Of a stretch of 64,000 bases of DNA, positions 8,749-18,490 are shown piece after piece. Position 1 is the stretch's first letter, and every line of letters starts with the position of its first letter. Location: contig NZ_CXWE01000014.1 of the NCBI RefSeq assembly GCF_001404515.1, forward strand, positions 28,551 to 92,550. Reading direction: 5' to 3'. The position numbers and the translations under genes are program-made. The stretch comes from Roseibium album. Lineage in GTDB: Bacteria > Pseudomonadota > Alphaproteobacteria > Rhizobiales > Stappiaceae. Under the pieces are notes generated by a model. That model was not told where the DNA came from. It was given only the letters and a program-made list of their open reading frames with translations, and searched no databases.

Positions 8749-9648
8749 TCAGTCGGTCCCTGTCGTTTTTGTCTGCTGTTTCAGCGCGGTGAAATATGAA
8801 GAAAAGTCGAGATCCCCTCCGGTCGCTTCGGCAAATCGCGTGAAAGCGCGCGCCGCTTCCGCACCGAATGGCGTGACTTGCCCACTCATCTGCGCCGCCG
8901 CCTGGGCAAGACGGAGATCCTTGGCCATGAGGCGCGCGGCAAACCCCGGCGCGTATCCGTTCGAGGAAGGTGCAGCGGGAACCACGCCGGGGATTGGACA
9001 ACGATTTTCAAGGGTCCAGCTTTGCGCGGCGGCGCCTGCGCACAATTCGTAAAACTGGTCGGCATCAAGCTTGAGGGCCTCTGCCAGCGCGAAGCCTTCG
9101 AAAACGGCCATTGCGGTGATACCGCAAATCATGTTGTGGCAGGCTTTTGCCGCCTGGCCAGACCCGGCAGCTCCAAAATGGGTAGTCTTCTTGCCGAGGT
9201 TTTCAAGCAGGGGCCGAGCCAGCGAAACGTGATCCGCGTCACCCCCGACCATGAAACTCAACTCACCGGCCCCGGCAGCCTCCGGTCCGCCGGAGACCGG
9301 CGCATCGATCTGCGCAAATCCCTTCTCCACCGCCAGTTTATTCAGGGTCCTGGCGGTTTCCAGGTCAATGGTCGAGCAGTCGATCAAAACGGCACCCGAG
9401 TGCGCATTGGACAAAATTGCCCCTTGATAGACATCCATCACCTGCGGGCCTTCGGGCAACATTGTTACGACGGCATCGACGCCGGAGAAATCCGCTTGCT
9501 GAGGCGTCACCGCCCCCGAAAACCGGTCACGTGCGCCTGGGTCCAAATCAACGCCGGTCACTTCATAGCCTGAACGTGACAAGTGCAAAGCCATAGGTGC
9601 GCCCATGGCTCCGAGACCGATGATGGCGATGTGTTTCAGCGGATCCAT
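8749..9648 (-). CDS. NAD-dependent beta-hydroxyacid dehydrogenase (3-hydroxyisobutyrate dehydrogenase family)
   Basis: This 299-residue protein has the family's Rossmann motif GLGAMG near residues 11-16, the substrate-binding DAPVSGG near 115-121 and the catalytic Lys in AAKACHN near 168. It should interconvert a beta-hydroxyacid and the corresponding semialdehyde. The ATG at 9648 is preferred: it follows the aminotransferase stop by 1 nt, while the upstream in-frame alternative lies inside that gene. Together with the aminotransferase and aldehyde dehydrogenase it resembles a valine- or beta-amino-acid-type tail pathway. Glyoxylate-reductase-type relatives are an alternative. Confidence 0.85.
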   Translation of the reverse strand: MDPLKHIAIIGLGAMGAPMALHLSRSGYEVTGVDLDPGARDRFSGAVTPQQADFSGVDAVVTMLPEGPQVMDVYQGAILSNAHSGAVLIDCSTIDLETARTLNKLAVEKGFAQIDAPVSGGPEAAGAGELSFMVGGDADHVSLARPLLENLGKKTTHFGAAGSGQAAKACHNMICGITAMAVFEGFALAEALKLDADQFYELCAGAAAQSWTLENRCPIPGVVPAAPSSNGYAPGFAARLMAKDLRLAQAAAQMSGQVTPFGAEAARAFTRFAEATGGDLDFSSYFTALKQQTKTTGTD

Positions 9649-9649
9649 A

Positions 9650-11026
9650 TCAGACCCTGCCACGAACGACGGCCCAGGCATCATCGAGCGCCGCCTTGAA
9701 ACGGTCTGCGGCGATCTCGATTTCGTATTCCTTGATGATCAGCGGTGGCATGAAACTCATTCTGTCACCGATCGCTCTTAGGTAAAGTCCCCGATCATGG
9801 GCGAAGTTCTGAACGAGCTCACCTACTTTCCAGGAAGGGTCGAACGGTTCGCGCTTTGTGGCGTCCTTCATCAGCTCGAGACCGCAGAACAGACCGACGC
9901 CGCGCACTTCGGCGACCAATGGGTGATCTGAAAGCGCGCGACAACGGGCAAGAAAAGTTTCGCTGACCTTGCGCACATGGCCGACAAGGTCGATTTCATC
10001 GTAGATGTCGAGCGCCTCCAGCGCGACAGCCGCTCCCACAGGATGGCCAGCATAGGTATAACCATGCCCGAAAACGCCGACTTCATCGGAGTTTTTCATC
10101 ATGTCGGCATACATCTCGTCCTTGAACATCAGAGCGGAGATCGGAAAGAAGGCCGCTGAAAGCGCCTTGGCGCAGGACACCATGTCTGGTTTCAGCCCCC
10201 AGGTTTGCGATCCCCAGAGATTGCCGGTGCGGCCGAAACCACAGACCACCTCGTCGGCCACAAATTTGATGTCGTATTTGCGCAGGACCGCCTGCATCGC
10301 GTCCCAATAGCCTTCAGGCGGCATCAGTGCGCCACCACCGGATATTGCCGGTTCAGCGAAAAAGGCCGCAACGGTTTCCGGGCCTTCGGACAGTACCAGG
10401 TCCTCGAAGTGTGCTGCCATACGATTTGAAAATTCGATTTCGCTCTCACCGTCAATGTGGAAGCGATAATAGTTCGGCAGTTCCGTATGCTTGAATTCCG
10501 GCAGTGGCAGGCCGAACTTCCTATGCATGTGCGGCTGACCGGACAGCGAAACGGTCGCCACCGTGTTGCCGTGATAGCCGCGAACCCGCCCGATGATCTT
10601 CCTGCGGTTCGGGTTGCCGTTGGCGGTGTTGGTATACCAGAGCAGCTTGATTGCCGTGTCATTCGCCTCCGATCCCGAGCACTGGAACATGACGCGGTTC
10701 ATGCCGCCGGGAGCCAAGCCGATCAGGCGCTCGCCCAGCTCCGCCACCCGTGGATGCGACCTGTTGTAGAAGGTGGGTGCGAAAGGCAGGGTGTTCATCT
10801 GGCCCATCGCCGCATCGGCCAGCCGCTCATTGTGATAGCCGAGACTGACACAGCCAAGGCCGGAAAACCCGTCGATGATCTCCCGCCCCTCGCTGTCGTA
10901 GATAAAAACGCCCTTACCATGTGTGATCATGGTCGGCCCTTTTTCAGCATGCTGGCGCAGGTTCGACTGCGGGTGAACGTGATGGGCGATATCCGCTTTG
11001 ATCGAATGCTTGGCGTCGGCGTTCAT
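9650..11026 (-). CDS. Class III (omega/beta-amino acid) aminotransferase
   Basis: A 458-residue PLP aminotransferase of subgroup II, the type that transfers terminal or beta amino groups to pyruvate or 2-oxoglutarate. CSGSEAND lies near residues 116-123, the PLP-ring Asp in VADEVVCGFGRTG near 258 and the Schiff-base Lys in CAKALS near 287. The ATG at 11026 has GGAG six bases upstream; a TTG 12 nt earlier lacks a comparable site. It is the first gene of a six-gene operon divergent from a LysR regulator, and a LysR-type dyad lies in between. Its product would be a semialdehyde or oxo acid passed to the next two dehydrogenases. Confidence 0.88.
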   Translation of the reverse strand: MNADAKHSIKADIAHHVHPQSNLRQHAEKGPTMITHGKGVFIYDSEGREIIDGFSGLGCVSLGYHNERLADAAMGQMNTLPFAPTFYNRSHPRVAELGERLIGLAPGGMNRVMFQCSGSEANDTAIKLLWYTNTANGNPNRRKIIGRVRGYHGNTVATVSLSGQPHMHRKFGLPLPEFKHTELPNYYRFHIDGESEIEFSNRMAAHFEDLVLSEGPETVAAFFAEPAISGGGALMPPEGYWDAMQAVLRKYDIKFVADEVVCGFGRTGNLWGSQTWGLKPDMVSCAKALSAAFFPISALMFKDEMYADMMKNSDEVGVFGHGYTYAGHPVGAAVALEALDIYDEIDLVGHVRKVSETFLARCRALSDHPLVAEVRGVGLFCGLELMKDATKREPFDPSWKVGELVQNFAHDRGLYLRAIGDRMSFMPPLIIKEYEIEIAADRFKAALDDAWAVVRGRV

Positions 11027-11075
11027 GTCGGGCTCCAATCGAATTCACCGATCCGATTTCGCACCCACCTTGACT

Positions 11076-11097
11076 GAAAACCAATCTCGAAGTTTTC
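11076..11097. promoter_or_regulatory. Inverted repeat GAAAAC-N10-GTTTTC in the LysR/aminotransferase divergent promoter
   Basis: A perfect 6-bp dyad with a 10-bp spacer lies 50 bp upstream of the aminotransferase start and 32 bp before the LysR start. It may be a second, distal binding site for the LysR protein or part of the promoters. The 11107-11119 dyad is better supported because it recurs. Confidence 0.35.
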
Positions 11098-11106
11098 TCA
11101 CTTTCG

Positions 11107-11119
11107 TGAATCAATTTCA
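11107..11119. promoter_or_regulatory. Candidate LysR operator TGAATCAATTTCA (copy 1)
   Basis: The 13-bp sequence has the T-N11-A form of LysR boxes and an internal dyad TGAA-N5-TTCA. It lies 10 bp before the LysR start codon and 81 bp before the aminotransferase start, suited to autorepression plus divergent activation. An identical copy occurs at 18491-18503, upstream of the methyltransferase operon. Confidence 0.6.
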
Positions 11120-11128
11120 GGCTACTCG

Positions 11129-12055
11129 ATGAAACCTCTACTCGATCTGCGACATCTACAACTGATCCAGGCCATCATTGAAACAGGACGCATAACCGAC
11201 GCGGCTGAAAAGCTCGGCGTTACCCCGTCGGCCCTGTCGCACCGCTTGCGCGAGGCGGAGCGCCGGCTGGACGTGCCGCTGTTCACACGGATGCACAAGC
11301 GCCTGCGCAAGACACCGGCGGCCGAACACATGGCTGTTGTCGCGGAAAGGATCCTGACTGACCTCAGTCGCGCGGAACAGGACGTCAGGCGCATGAACGC
11401 CGGTATCCAGCACGTCGTGCGCCTGTCGGTCGAAGCCTACAGCAACTATCGCTGGTTGCCTTCCTTCATCCGGTATCTCAAGGCGCGGACCGACGGGATC
11501 GATCTTCAGATCATGGCCGGTGCCAGAAGCAATCCGCTCGCCGGAGTCCAGAACCGGCATATCGACATTGCGGTGGTCTCAGGCAATGTCACCCAGGCAG
11601 GACTGTCTGCCATCCCGCTATTTGAAGACCCGCTTCTCTATATCATGTCGCCGACGCACAGGCTCGCTGACCGCGACTTCGTCGAGGGCTACGATATCGT
11701 CGGCGAACCCTTCATAACCTATACAAAGGTGCCCGAACCCGACCGGGAATTTGCACGCCTGTTTCGCCCCACTGACAGCTATCCTCAATGGGCGGCGACG
11801 GTTGAACTGCCCGAAGCCATTGTGGAACTGGTCGCCTCGGACCTTGGAACAAGCGTGCTTTCGAGCTGGGCGCTTCAGACCGCGCTCGACGAAGGACGCA
11901 TTGTCGGCGCACGTGTCACCGAGGAAGGCGTGACCGTGCCCTGGTGCGCGGTCATGCGCACCGAAGACATGGACGACGACGATCCCATCCACAGCGTTGC
12001 CAGGCTTCTGGCCGACTGGTGCCGTGAGCCGGATGCAGGATTCCACCTAAGATAG
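11129..12055 (+). CDS. LysR-family transcriptional regulator
   Basis: A 308-residue regulator with an N-terminal winged helix-turn-helix (residues about 5-65; ITDAAEKLGVTPSALSHRL is the helix-turn-helix) and a C-terminal periplasmic-binding-like effector domain. It is divergent from the aminotransferase operon and converges on the FAD dehydrogenase gene. The identical dyad TGAATCAATTTCA lies in its own promoter region and before the mttB-like operon, so it probably controls both. The inducer is likely a methylated amine or amino acid from the pathway, which is inference from context. Confidence 0.88.
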   Translation: MKPLLDLRHLQLIQAIIETGRITDAAEKLGVTPSALSHRLREAERRLDVPLFTRMHKRLRKTPAAEHMAVVAERILTDLSRAEQDVRRMNAGIQHVVRLSVEAYSNYRWLPSFIRYLKARTDGIDLQIMAGARSNPLAGVQNRHIDIAVVSGNVTQAGLSAIPLFEDPLLYIMSPTHRLADRDFVEGYDIVGEPFITYTKVPEPDREFARLFRPTDSYPQWAATVELPEAIVELVASDLGTSVLSSWALQTALDEGRIVGARVTEEGVTVPWCAVMRTEDMDDDDPIHSVARLLADWCREPDAGFHLR

Positions 12056-12067
12056 CGGTGCAGGGTC

Positions 12068-14482
12068 TCAGCCGCGCATTCTTGAGTTGGACGGATCATA
12101 AAACCCGCGCGCACTTGCGAACGCATCAACCGCACGTCCGGCCACCAGGATCCGATAATCGTTGGCGACCAACTGCTTCAGTGAAACACCCTCGGGCCAG
12201 GTCACGTAGCCCATACCGATCGCTGACCCGGTTGACCAGCCGTAGCTTGCGGACGTCAATCGGCCGACGATTTCACCGTCCCTCACAATCGGTTCCTTGC
12301 CGAAGACCAGCGCATCCGGGTCAGCAAGCCGGAACAACAACAGCCGGGAATCCGGACCACTCTTCCGTCTCGCCAGGATCGCTTCCTTGCCCCTAAAATC
12401 CGTTTCGAAATCGCAGGCAAAGGTCAGTCCCGCGTCCACCGGGCTGTCGAAGGGGCCAACATCGTGTCCCCAATGCCGGAAGCCTTTTTCGATCCTGCAG
12501 GAGTCGACCGCCATGCCGCCGCCAAGCCTCGGTGCTTCAGGTGAAGCGGCCAGTGTCTCAAAGACGTGCTGCGCAAACTCGCAAGGAACATGCAATTCCC
12601 AGCCAAGTTCCCCGACATAGGTTATCCGCTGTGCGCGAACAGGTGCATAGCCCACATGGATGTTCTGCCAGCTGGCAAACGGAAATGCGTCGTTTGTAAG
12701 GTCAGTATCTGTCAGTCCTTGAAGGAAGTCTCGCGAGCGCGGCCCCATGATGGCCAGTGTCGCTTCCGAGGACGTGATGTTGGCGACACTGACGCCGGTT
12801 TCCAGCAAAGACGTCTTCAACCAGTATTCTGTCTGAGGCTCAGCTCCCGCCGACGCCATCACCAGATATTGATTCGCTGAAAGGCGCGCAACCGTCACGT
12901 CGGCTTCGATCCCGCCCTGGTCGTTGAACATGTGAGTGTAGATCAGCACACCTGGCGGTGCGGACATATCTGCTCCGCACAGGCGCTGCACCTGTTGTTC
13001 CGCATCCGCGCCTTCTACCAGAAATCGTCCAAAGGTCAGGTCGATCATGCCAAGATCGGTCCGCAGCGCCTCATGTTCATCACGCCATGCATCGAACCAC
13101 GGCTGACGGCCAAACCCATCGGTGAATTCGGCCCCGTAGACAAGCGGCCTCTCCCAACCATTTGCACTGCCGAATTGCGCTCCAGCGGCCTTCAGATGTG
13201 CGAAGTAAGGTGTTCGGCGCAGGCCGCGCGCCTGGTCCTTGCGCAGGTATGGCCAATGCATGGCGTAGGCATGGGACAGCGTCTCGGCCGCCTTGACCGC
13301 GGTGTAATTCGCCGCATTCAGACCGGGCACGACACGGCGGCTGTCGACATCGGTCAGATCCATGGTCATGTGACCGGCCATTATCCACTCGGCCAATGCC
13401 TTGCCGGCGCCTGGCCCGTTTTGAATGCCGGTGGAATTAAACCCGGCCGCTACCCAAAGACCCTTTATCTCGGCAAACGGCCCGAGGTAGTGCCTCGCGT
13501 CTGGTGTGAAGCATTCCGGACCGTTGAAGAATTTTCTGATCCCTGCATCTGCAAGTGCGGGAACCCGCTCCATCGCCGCTTCCAGAACCGGATAAAGATG
13601 CTCCTCGTCACAGGGCAGTTCGTCAAACTCGAACCGGTCAGGAATGCCACCTTCAGGTAACCATGGCGTTGCATTCGGCTCCGAGCAACCGATCAGCAGT
13701 TTGCCGGCATCTTCCTTGTAGTAGGCATACTCGTCCATAACCCTGAGGACAGGCAGATCGCCGGAAAGCCCCTCAATCGGGTCCGTGACTACATAATAGT
13801 GATTAGTTCTGTTCAGCGGCACCTGAACGCCATGCGACAGTCCAAGGTCCCGGGCCCACATACCGGTGGCGTTGACGACGTGCTCGGCCCGTACCATCCC
13901 TCTTTCCGTCTCGACGCCGGCAACTTTGCCTCGTTGCACAACGACGCGCTCGACCTTGCAATCTTCGAAAATCTGTGCCCCGCCGGCTCTTGCCCCCTTG
14001 GCGAGGGCCATGGTCGTGTCGATTGGATTTGTATAGCCGTCTCCGGGATACCAGAACGCGCTTTGCGCTCCGTGCGCCGACAACAACGGCCATCTTTCCA
14101 CGGCTTCTGCAATGGAGATTTCTACCGCCCGGATACCGCAGCCATGCGCGTAGTCAACCTTGCGCCGCAATTCTTCGGTGCGCGCCTCGGTCAAGGCAAG
14201 CGTGATCGAACCGTTGCGCTTAAAACCGGTGTTCTGGCCCGTCTCGCTCTCAAGGCGCTCCATGAGATCGAGACCATACCTGGCAAGCGTACACATGACC
14301 GGAACGGCCTGGGTCTCGCTGACAAGCCCGGCCGCATGCCAGGTCGTGCCACTGGTCAGTTTCTTGCGCTCAAAGAGCGCAACGGACCAGCCGGCCCTGG
14401 CCAGGTGATAGGCGACCGCACAGCCAACAATCCCTCCGCCGACGACGGCGACCTGAACATCCGTTGGAAGGTGTTTCACCAT
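12068..14482 (-). CDS. FAD-dependent N-demethylating dehydrogenase with GcvT domain (paralogue 1)
   Basis: This 804-residue protein resembles dimethylglycine and sarcosine dehydrogenases. The N-terminal half is a DAO-type FAD domain with GGGIVG near residues 15-20 and the covalent-flavin motif GTTWHAAGL, His near 49. A linker domain and a C-terminal GcvT-like tetrahydrofolate domain follow (EGADAEQQVQRLCG and YVGELGWELHVP). It should oxidise an N-methyl group and pass the carbon to tetrahydrofolate. It follows a second gene of the same length by 7 nt and is the last gene of the mttB-like operon. The two paralogues probably act on successive methylation states. Confidence 0.88.
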   Translation of the reverse strand: MVKHLPTDVQVAVVGGGIVGCAVAYHLARAGWSVALFERKKLTSGTTWHAAGLVSETQAVPVMCTLARYGLDLMERLESETGQNTGFKRNGSITLALTEARTEELRRKVDYAHGCGIRAVEISIAEAVERWPLLSAHGAQSAFWYPGDGYTNPIDTTMALAKGARAGGAQIFEDCKVERVVVQRGKVAGVETERGMVRAEHVVNATGMWARDLGLSHGVQVPLNRTNHYYVVTDPIEGLSGDLPVLRVMDEYAYYKEDAGKLLIGCSEPNATPWLPEGGIPDRFEFDELPCDEEHLYPVLEAAMERVPALADAGIRKFFNGPECFTPDARHYLGPFAEIKGLWVAAGFNSTGIQNGPGAGKALAEWIMAGHMTMDLTDVDSRRVVPGLNAANYTAVKAAETLSHAYAMHWPYLRKDQARGLRRTPYFAHLKAAGAQFGSANGWERPLVYGAEFTDGFGRQPWFDAWRDEHEALRTDLGMIDLTFGRFLVEGADAEQQVQRLCGADMSAPPGVLIYTHMFNDQGGIEADVTVARLSANQYLVMASAGAEPQTEYWLKTSLLETGVSVANITSSEATLAIMGPRSRDFLQGLTDTDLTNDAFPFASWQNIHVGYAPVRAQRITYVGELGWELHVPCEFAQHVFETLAASPEAPRLGGGMAVDSCRIEKGFRHWGHDVGPFDSPVDAGLTFACDFETDFRGKEAILARRKSGPDSRLLLFRLADPDALVFGKEPIVRDGEIVGRLTSASYGWSTGSAIGMGYVTWPEGVSLKQLVANDYRILVAGRAVDAFASARGFYDPSNSRMRG

Positions 14483-14489
14483 TGGTCGC

Positions 14490-16904
14490 CTAGCTCTTCA
14501 AGCGAGTGTTTTCTGGATCATAGAAAGGTAATGTGGTCACCGTAGCGCGCTCAGGGCTGCCCAGAATTTCGATATCGAAGACCTCACCTGGCTCAACATC
14601 GATTGTGAGGTATCCGAGCGCAATTCGCCTGCCGATGCGAAAGCCGGTGCCGCCGGAAGTGACATAACCGACCGGTTTGCCTTCCCTCAGGATCGGTTCG
14701 GATGACAGTGGATCGGGCCCGTCATCGTCCAGCACAAACCCGGCGAAATGGTAATCCTTTGGCTGTTTGACTTGTTCAAGAAACGCTTCGCGACCAACGA
14801 ACCGGTCTTTCTTCTTGCTGACGAACCGGTCGAGCCCGGCGTCGAGCGCCGTATACTCGATGCCAAAATCCGCCCCCCAGCCGTGGTAGCCCTTTTCAAT
14901 CCGCATCGCGTTGAGTGCGTAGGAGCCAAACTGCACAATTCCTTCACTTCGCCCTTCACGCATGATCGCGCCATAAACCGTTTCGAGATCTTCACTGCGC
15001 ATGTGAAGCTCCCAGCCTAGTTCGCCAATGTAGGAAACCCGAAGGGCAATTGCCTCCGCATCGGCAATCGTAATCTCCCGCACCGACATCCATGGAGCCG
15101 CGTCCCTTGAAAGATCGGCATCGGTCAATGGCTGCAGGATATCGCGCGATTTCGGTCCCATGACCATCAGGGCTGCATCGAAGGCCGACCCGCGTCGCAA
15201 CGACACTCCCTCCTCCGGAAGGAATTGGGTCATCCAGTCATGATCACGCTGATCGGCAAGCGTCGGGCCGCAAAGCAGGAACCTGTCCTCTGCCAGCCGC
15301 GCGATTGTCGCTTCCGACCAGACCTTGCCTTTTGGTGTCAGCATGTAGCTCAGCTTGACGCGGCCGACTGCCGGCATCGCGCCGCAAAAGACATGATCCA
15401 GGAAATCGGTCGCGCCCGGTCCTTCCACCTCGTAGCGGGTGAAGCCGCCATGGTCCATGACACCGGCACGATCGCGTAAGCCTTCGCATTCTGCGCGGAC
15501 CGCCTCGTGCCAGACCTCATGATGGAAGGAGAGTTCGCCGTCATCTTTGGCTACATCTGTCTCGAACCAGAACGCACGCTCCCAGCCAGCGACCTGACCG
15601 AAAACGGCACCTTGTGCTTTCAATGTGTCATAGAGCGGCGTCCGCCGGACCGGACGGGCCGATTTCCAGATCCGGTGTGGATAGGGGATGGCGTACTGGT
15701 GCTCATAGAGCTCGCTTGCCCGCTTCGCAGTGTAATCGAAAGTCGCCCAGTCGCCGAAGCGGCGCGGGTCCCAATTGGACATATCCCATTCCGGCTCACC
15801 CTCGGTTATCCACTCCGTCAGGGTTTTGCCCGCTGCCGCCGAATGAGTGATGCCGACCGGAAAACAGCAGGCATGATAAAAGTTCGGCAGCCCGAAGGCC
15901 GGCCCGCAAAGCGGTGCTCCGTCCGGACTGTAGGGGATGGGTCCATTGATGAAGCGGCTAACGCCGGCCTCGCCCAGGATAGGCACATGGCTGAGCGCCG
16001 CCTCAAGCACCTTGGCGATGTCATCGATACTATCGGGAAACAACTGGTTGGCGAAGCAGTCAGGTGTTCCGTCCAGCCAGACTGGACGCCCTTCGTGGCC
16101 GTAAGAGCCAAGCAGGAGGCCGTTCCGCTCGCGGCGGAGGTAATACATGATGTCCGGATCACGCACGAGCGGGAAATTCTTCGGGTCGGCCTCCAGCTCC
16201 GGTAGACTTTCAGTCACCAGATACTGGTGCTCGAGTGTCACTACCGGCAGGCTTTGTTCGACCATCTCGCCGACCGCACGGCCATAGTAGCCGCTGGCAT
16301 TAACAACGCTTTCACAAACCACATCGCCCTTGTCGGTCGAAACATGCCACTCACCGCCGGGCTGGCGCGTTATGCCGGTTACTTGCGTGAAACGCGCGAC
16401 TTCCGCACCAAGATCACGCGCGCCCTTGGCAAGTGCCTGGGTCAACTGACTCGGATCGACGTCACCCTCGTAAGGATCAAAGATGCCCCCCATGACGCTC
16501 TCTCCGGACCTGAAATAGGGATGCATCGCATCCATCTCAGCAGGCGAAAGCATCGCAAGATCGTAACCGAGCCCCTTGGAAATACCGACCAGATGGCTGA
16601 AAAAGTCGATGCGCTCGCGCGTGTGCGCTGGCCAGAAGGCTCCCGTATGGCGATATGTGATCGGATAACCGACTGTTTCGCCGAGATCCTTGTAGAGTCG
16701 CCAGGCATAGTTCCCGGCCCGCATCCCGCCCCAACTGTTGGCATAGGTCGGAATGTTGCCAGCCGCGTGCCAGGTGGAACCGCTGGTAAGCTCGTTTTTC
16801 TCGATCAGCAGGCAATCGCTCACCCCTGCCTTGGCCAGATGGTAGAGGACTGAAACGCCGACGGCACCGCCCCCGATGATGACAACCTGAGCGTGGGTTT
16901 TCAT
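14490..16904 (-). CDS. FAD-dependent N-demethylating dehydrogenase with GcvT domain (paralogue 2)
   Basis: Also 804 residues, with the same FAD + GcvT architecture but clearly diverged from its neighbour. GGGAVG lies near residues 11-16, the covalent-FAD motif GSTWHAAGN has its His near 46, and the GcvT part includes YIGELGWELHMR. The Asn in place of Leu after HAAG and many active-site changes suggest a different substrate from paralogue 1. The gene starts 3 nt after the stop of the MttB-like gene. It probably removes one methyl of a di- or monomethylated amine; the electron acceptor is likely an electron-transfer flavoprotein, by analogy with the family. Confidence 0.88.
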   Translation of the reverse strand: MKTHAQVVIIGGGAVGVSVLYHLAKAGVSDCLLIEKNELTSGSTWHAAGNIPTYANSWGGMRAGNYAWRLYKDLGETVGYPITYRHTGAFWPAHTRERIDFFSHLVGISKGLGYDLAMLSPAEMDAMHPYFRSGESVMGGIFDPYEGDVDPSQLTQALAKGARDLGAEVARFTQVTGITRQPGGEWHVSTDKGDVVCESVVNASGYYGRAVGEMVEQSLPVVTLEHQYLVTESLPELEADPKNFPLVRDPDIMYYLRRERNGLLLGSYGHEGRPVWLDGTPDCFANQLFPDSIDDIAKVLEAALSHVPILGEAGVSRFINGPIPYSPDGAPLCGPAFGLPNFYHACCFPVGITHSAAAGKTLTEWITEGEPEWDMSNWDPRRFGDWATFDYTAKRASELYEHQYAIPYPHRIWKSARPVRRTPLYDTLKAQGAVFGQVAGWERAFWFETDVAKDDGELSFHHEVWHEAVRAECEGLRDRAGVMDHGGFTRYEVEGPGATDFLDHVFCGAMPAVGRVKLSYMLTPKGKVWSEATIARLAEDRFLLCGPTLADQRDHDWMTQFLPEEGVSLRRGSAFDAALMVMGPKSRDILQPLTDADLSRDAAPWMSVREITIADAEAIALRVSYIGELGWELHMRSEDLETVYGAIMREGRSEGIVQFGSYALNAMRIEKGYHGWGADFGIEYTALDAGLDRFVSKKKDRFVGREAFLEQVKQPKDYHFAGFVLDDDGPDPLSSEPILREGKPVGYVTSGGTGFRIGRRIALGYLTIDVEPGEVFDIEILGSPERATVTTLPFYDPENTRLKS

Positions 16905-16907
16905 GGG

Positions 16908-18407
16908 CTAAAGCCGTTCTGAAAGATGAATTGGTAGACGCTCGCGCAACGCGGCCTCGATGTCGCCTGGCAAATGCGTCGGCGCCGGCAATGCCTCGAT
17001 TTCCGAAACCCGGGCGATCGCCTTGTCCCAGACCGTCAGGGCTCCAGCCTCCAGCCAGTCGCTGACGCTCTGACGGTCGCCGAGGCTCGGATAAAGATAC
17101 TCCTTGGTCATGAGATCCAGGGTCTGTGCGGTTCCAAGGAAGTGCCCCTCGCCGGTCACCACCTGTTCAATCATGTCGAGATCGATAGAGCCGTCGAGCA
17201 ATTCGACGCCGCGCACCGTGCGCATGATTGCGCCGCACATGTCATTGTCGATGACAAGTGCTTCCTTGCTGGCAACCATGATCGAGCCGAGCATGCCGAC
17301 ACTGAGGTTGATCATGTCCGCGCCTGCCTGCGCAGATAGCGCAATGGTATAGCCCTTTTCATAGCCCGATTGCGCATCGGCGGTCTTGGCGTCAGTCATG
17401 CCGGCGGAGACTGTGGAAGGAAGTCCGAGGTTCAACAGCAGTTGGGCTGCAGCCGCATTGGCCACAGCGGCCTCGCCGGACCCGCCTGTCATTGCCCCTG
17501 TCCGCAAGTCGGAAACAAACGCCAGAAACGCAAGAATGCAGGGGAATCCGGGTTTCATCATGTTGACCAGCACCAGCCCTGCCAGCGACTCGGCAAGCCC
17601 TTGCGCCAGAGCACCAGCGAGAGCGGCCGGGCTCGTCGCCCCGGCCTGCGCAGCAGAACAGATCTGCAGCGGCATTCCCAGACGGACACATTCCTGCATG
17701 ACCCCGCAGGCCTCTTCAGCAAGCGTCAGCGGTGGCACAACGTGGCAAACCGAGGCAAAGCAGAAGGGCTGCGCGGCAAAGGATGTTTCCCCCAGAGCCG
17801 CATCAAGCATTCCGACCACCGGCGCAACATTGGCCGGTTCAAAGAAGCTCGTTCCGATGGGTTTGGACGTTGCCTTCAGCCCCGCAAAGGCCGTGTTGAT
17901 GTCCAACACAAAAGGATCGGTCATGTCTCGGGCGACAACGGGGCGCAGCGAGTAGTGAATGTTGTCACATGCATCGACGACACGCATCAGGGAATAAAGA
18001 TCTTCAAGCGTGCTGTCGCGAAATATCTCCGTTGCCGCCTCCAGAACCTGGACCGCCGCCCCGCCTGTGCCGATGTGAACGCGGCCGCCGCCGACCTCGA
18101 TCCCGCGCTCCCGTAGAAAGCCTGGCAGCTCCACGCGTTTGCACGCGCGTTCAATCATGTCCTCAACAAGAGCCCTCGAAAAGGTGATCCGTCCGTTGCT
18201 GCGTTCTCCCGCACCGTTCTCGAGCGCCAGCGATCGAATGTCAGGAGGTGCACCGCCGACGCCGATCTGTTCCAGAATTGCGAAGGCCGAATTGGTAATG
18301 TCGATCAGCTTTTCAGCCGTCAGCGGAGCGAAGCGTCCGCCAACCTGCGGTTGAAGCGGCGTGGCTCTTACACTGCTTGCCTTGCGTTTCAGTCTTGACC
18401 GGCGCAT
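16908..18407 (-). CDS. Trimethylamine methyltransferase (MttB) superfamily protein, non-pyrrolysine type
   Basis: A 499-residue TIM-barrel protein of the MttB superfamily. Family segments include the N-terminal RFAPLTAEKL helix, TGGAAVQVL, an extended Gly/Ala-rich core and the C-terminal GHFLGTAQTLDLMTKEYLYP. The frame has no internal amber codon, so it belongs with the non-pyrrolysine members such as glycine betaine methyltransferase. Such enzymes usually hand the methyl group to a corrinoid protein; none is encoded in the window. GGAAAG precedes the ATG by six bases. It heads the operon with two demethylating dehydrogenases, so a quaternary amine is a plausible substrate. Confidence 0.8.
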   Translation of the reverse strand: MRRSRLKRKASSVRATPLQPQVGGRFAPLTAEKLIDITNSAFAILEQIGVGGAPPDIRSLALENGAGERSNGRITFSRALVEDMIERACKRVELPGFLRERGIEVGGGRVHIGTGGAAVQVLEAATEIFRDSTLEDLYSLMRVVDACDNIHYSLRPVVARDMTDPFVLDINTAFAGLKATSKPIGTSFFEPANVAPVVGMLDAALGETSFAAQPFCFASVCHVVPPLTLAEEACGVMQECVRLGMPLQICSAAQAGATSPAALAGALAQGLAESLAGLVLVNMMKPGFPCILAFLAFVSDLRTGAMTGGSGEAAVANAAAAQLLLNLGLPSTVSAGMTDAKTADAQSGYEKGYTIALSAQAGADMINLSVGMLGSIMVASKEALVIDNDMCGAIMRTVRGVELLDGSIDLDMIEQVVTGEGHFLGTAQTLDLMTKEYLYPSLGDRQSVSDWLEAGALTVWDKAIARVSEIEALPAPTHLPGDIEAALRERLPIHLSERL

Positions 18408-18490
18408 CGATGACTTTCCGAATTCACTGCAATGGATGGAGTGTCCCCGAAGAGTTCCTTAAATCCAATTCAAAAAAAAGCGGAATTAGA

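Noticed and set aside
16908..18407. Pyrrolysine-containing trimethylamine methyltransferase
   Set aside because: The frame has no internal amber codon, so it belongs to the non-pyrrolysine members of the superfamily.
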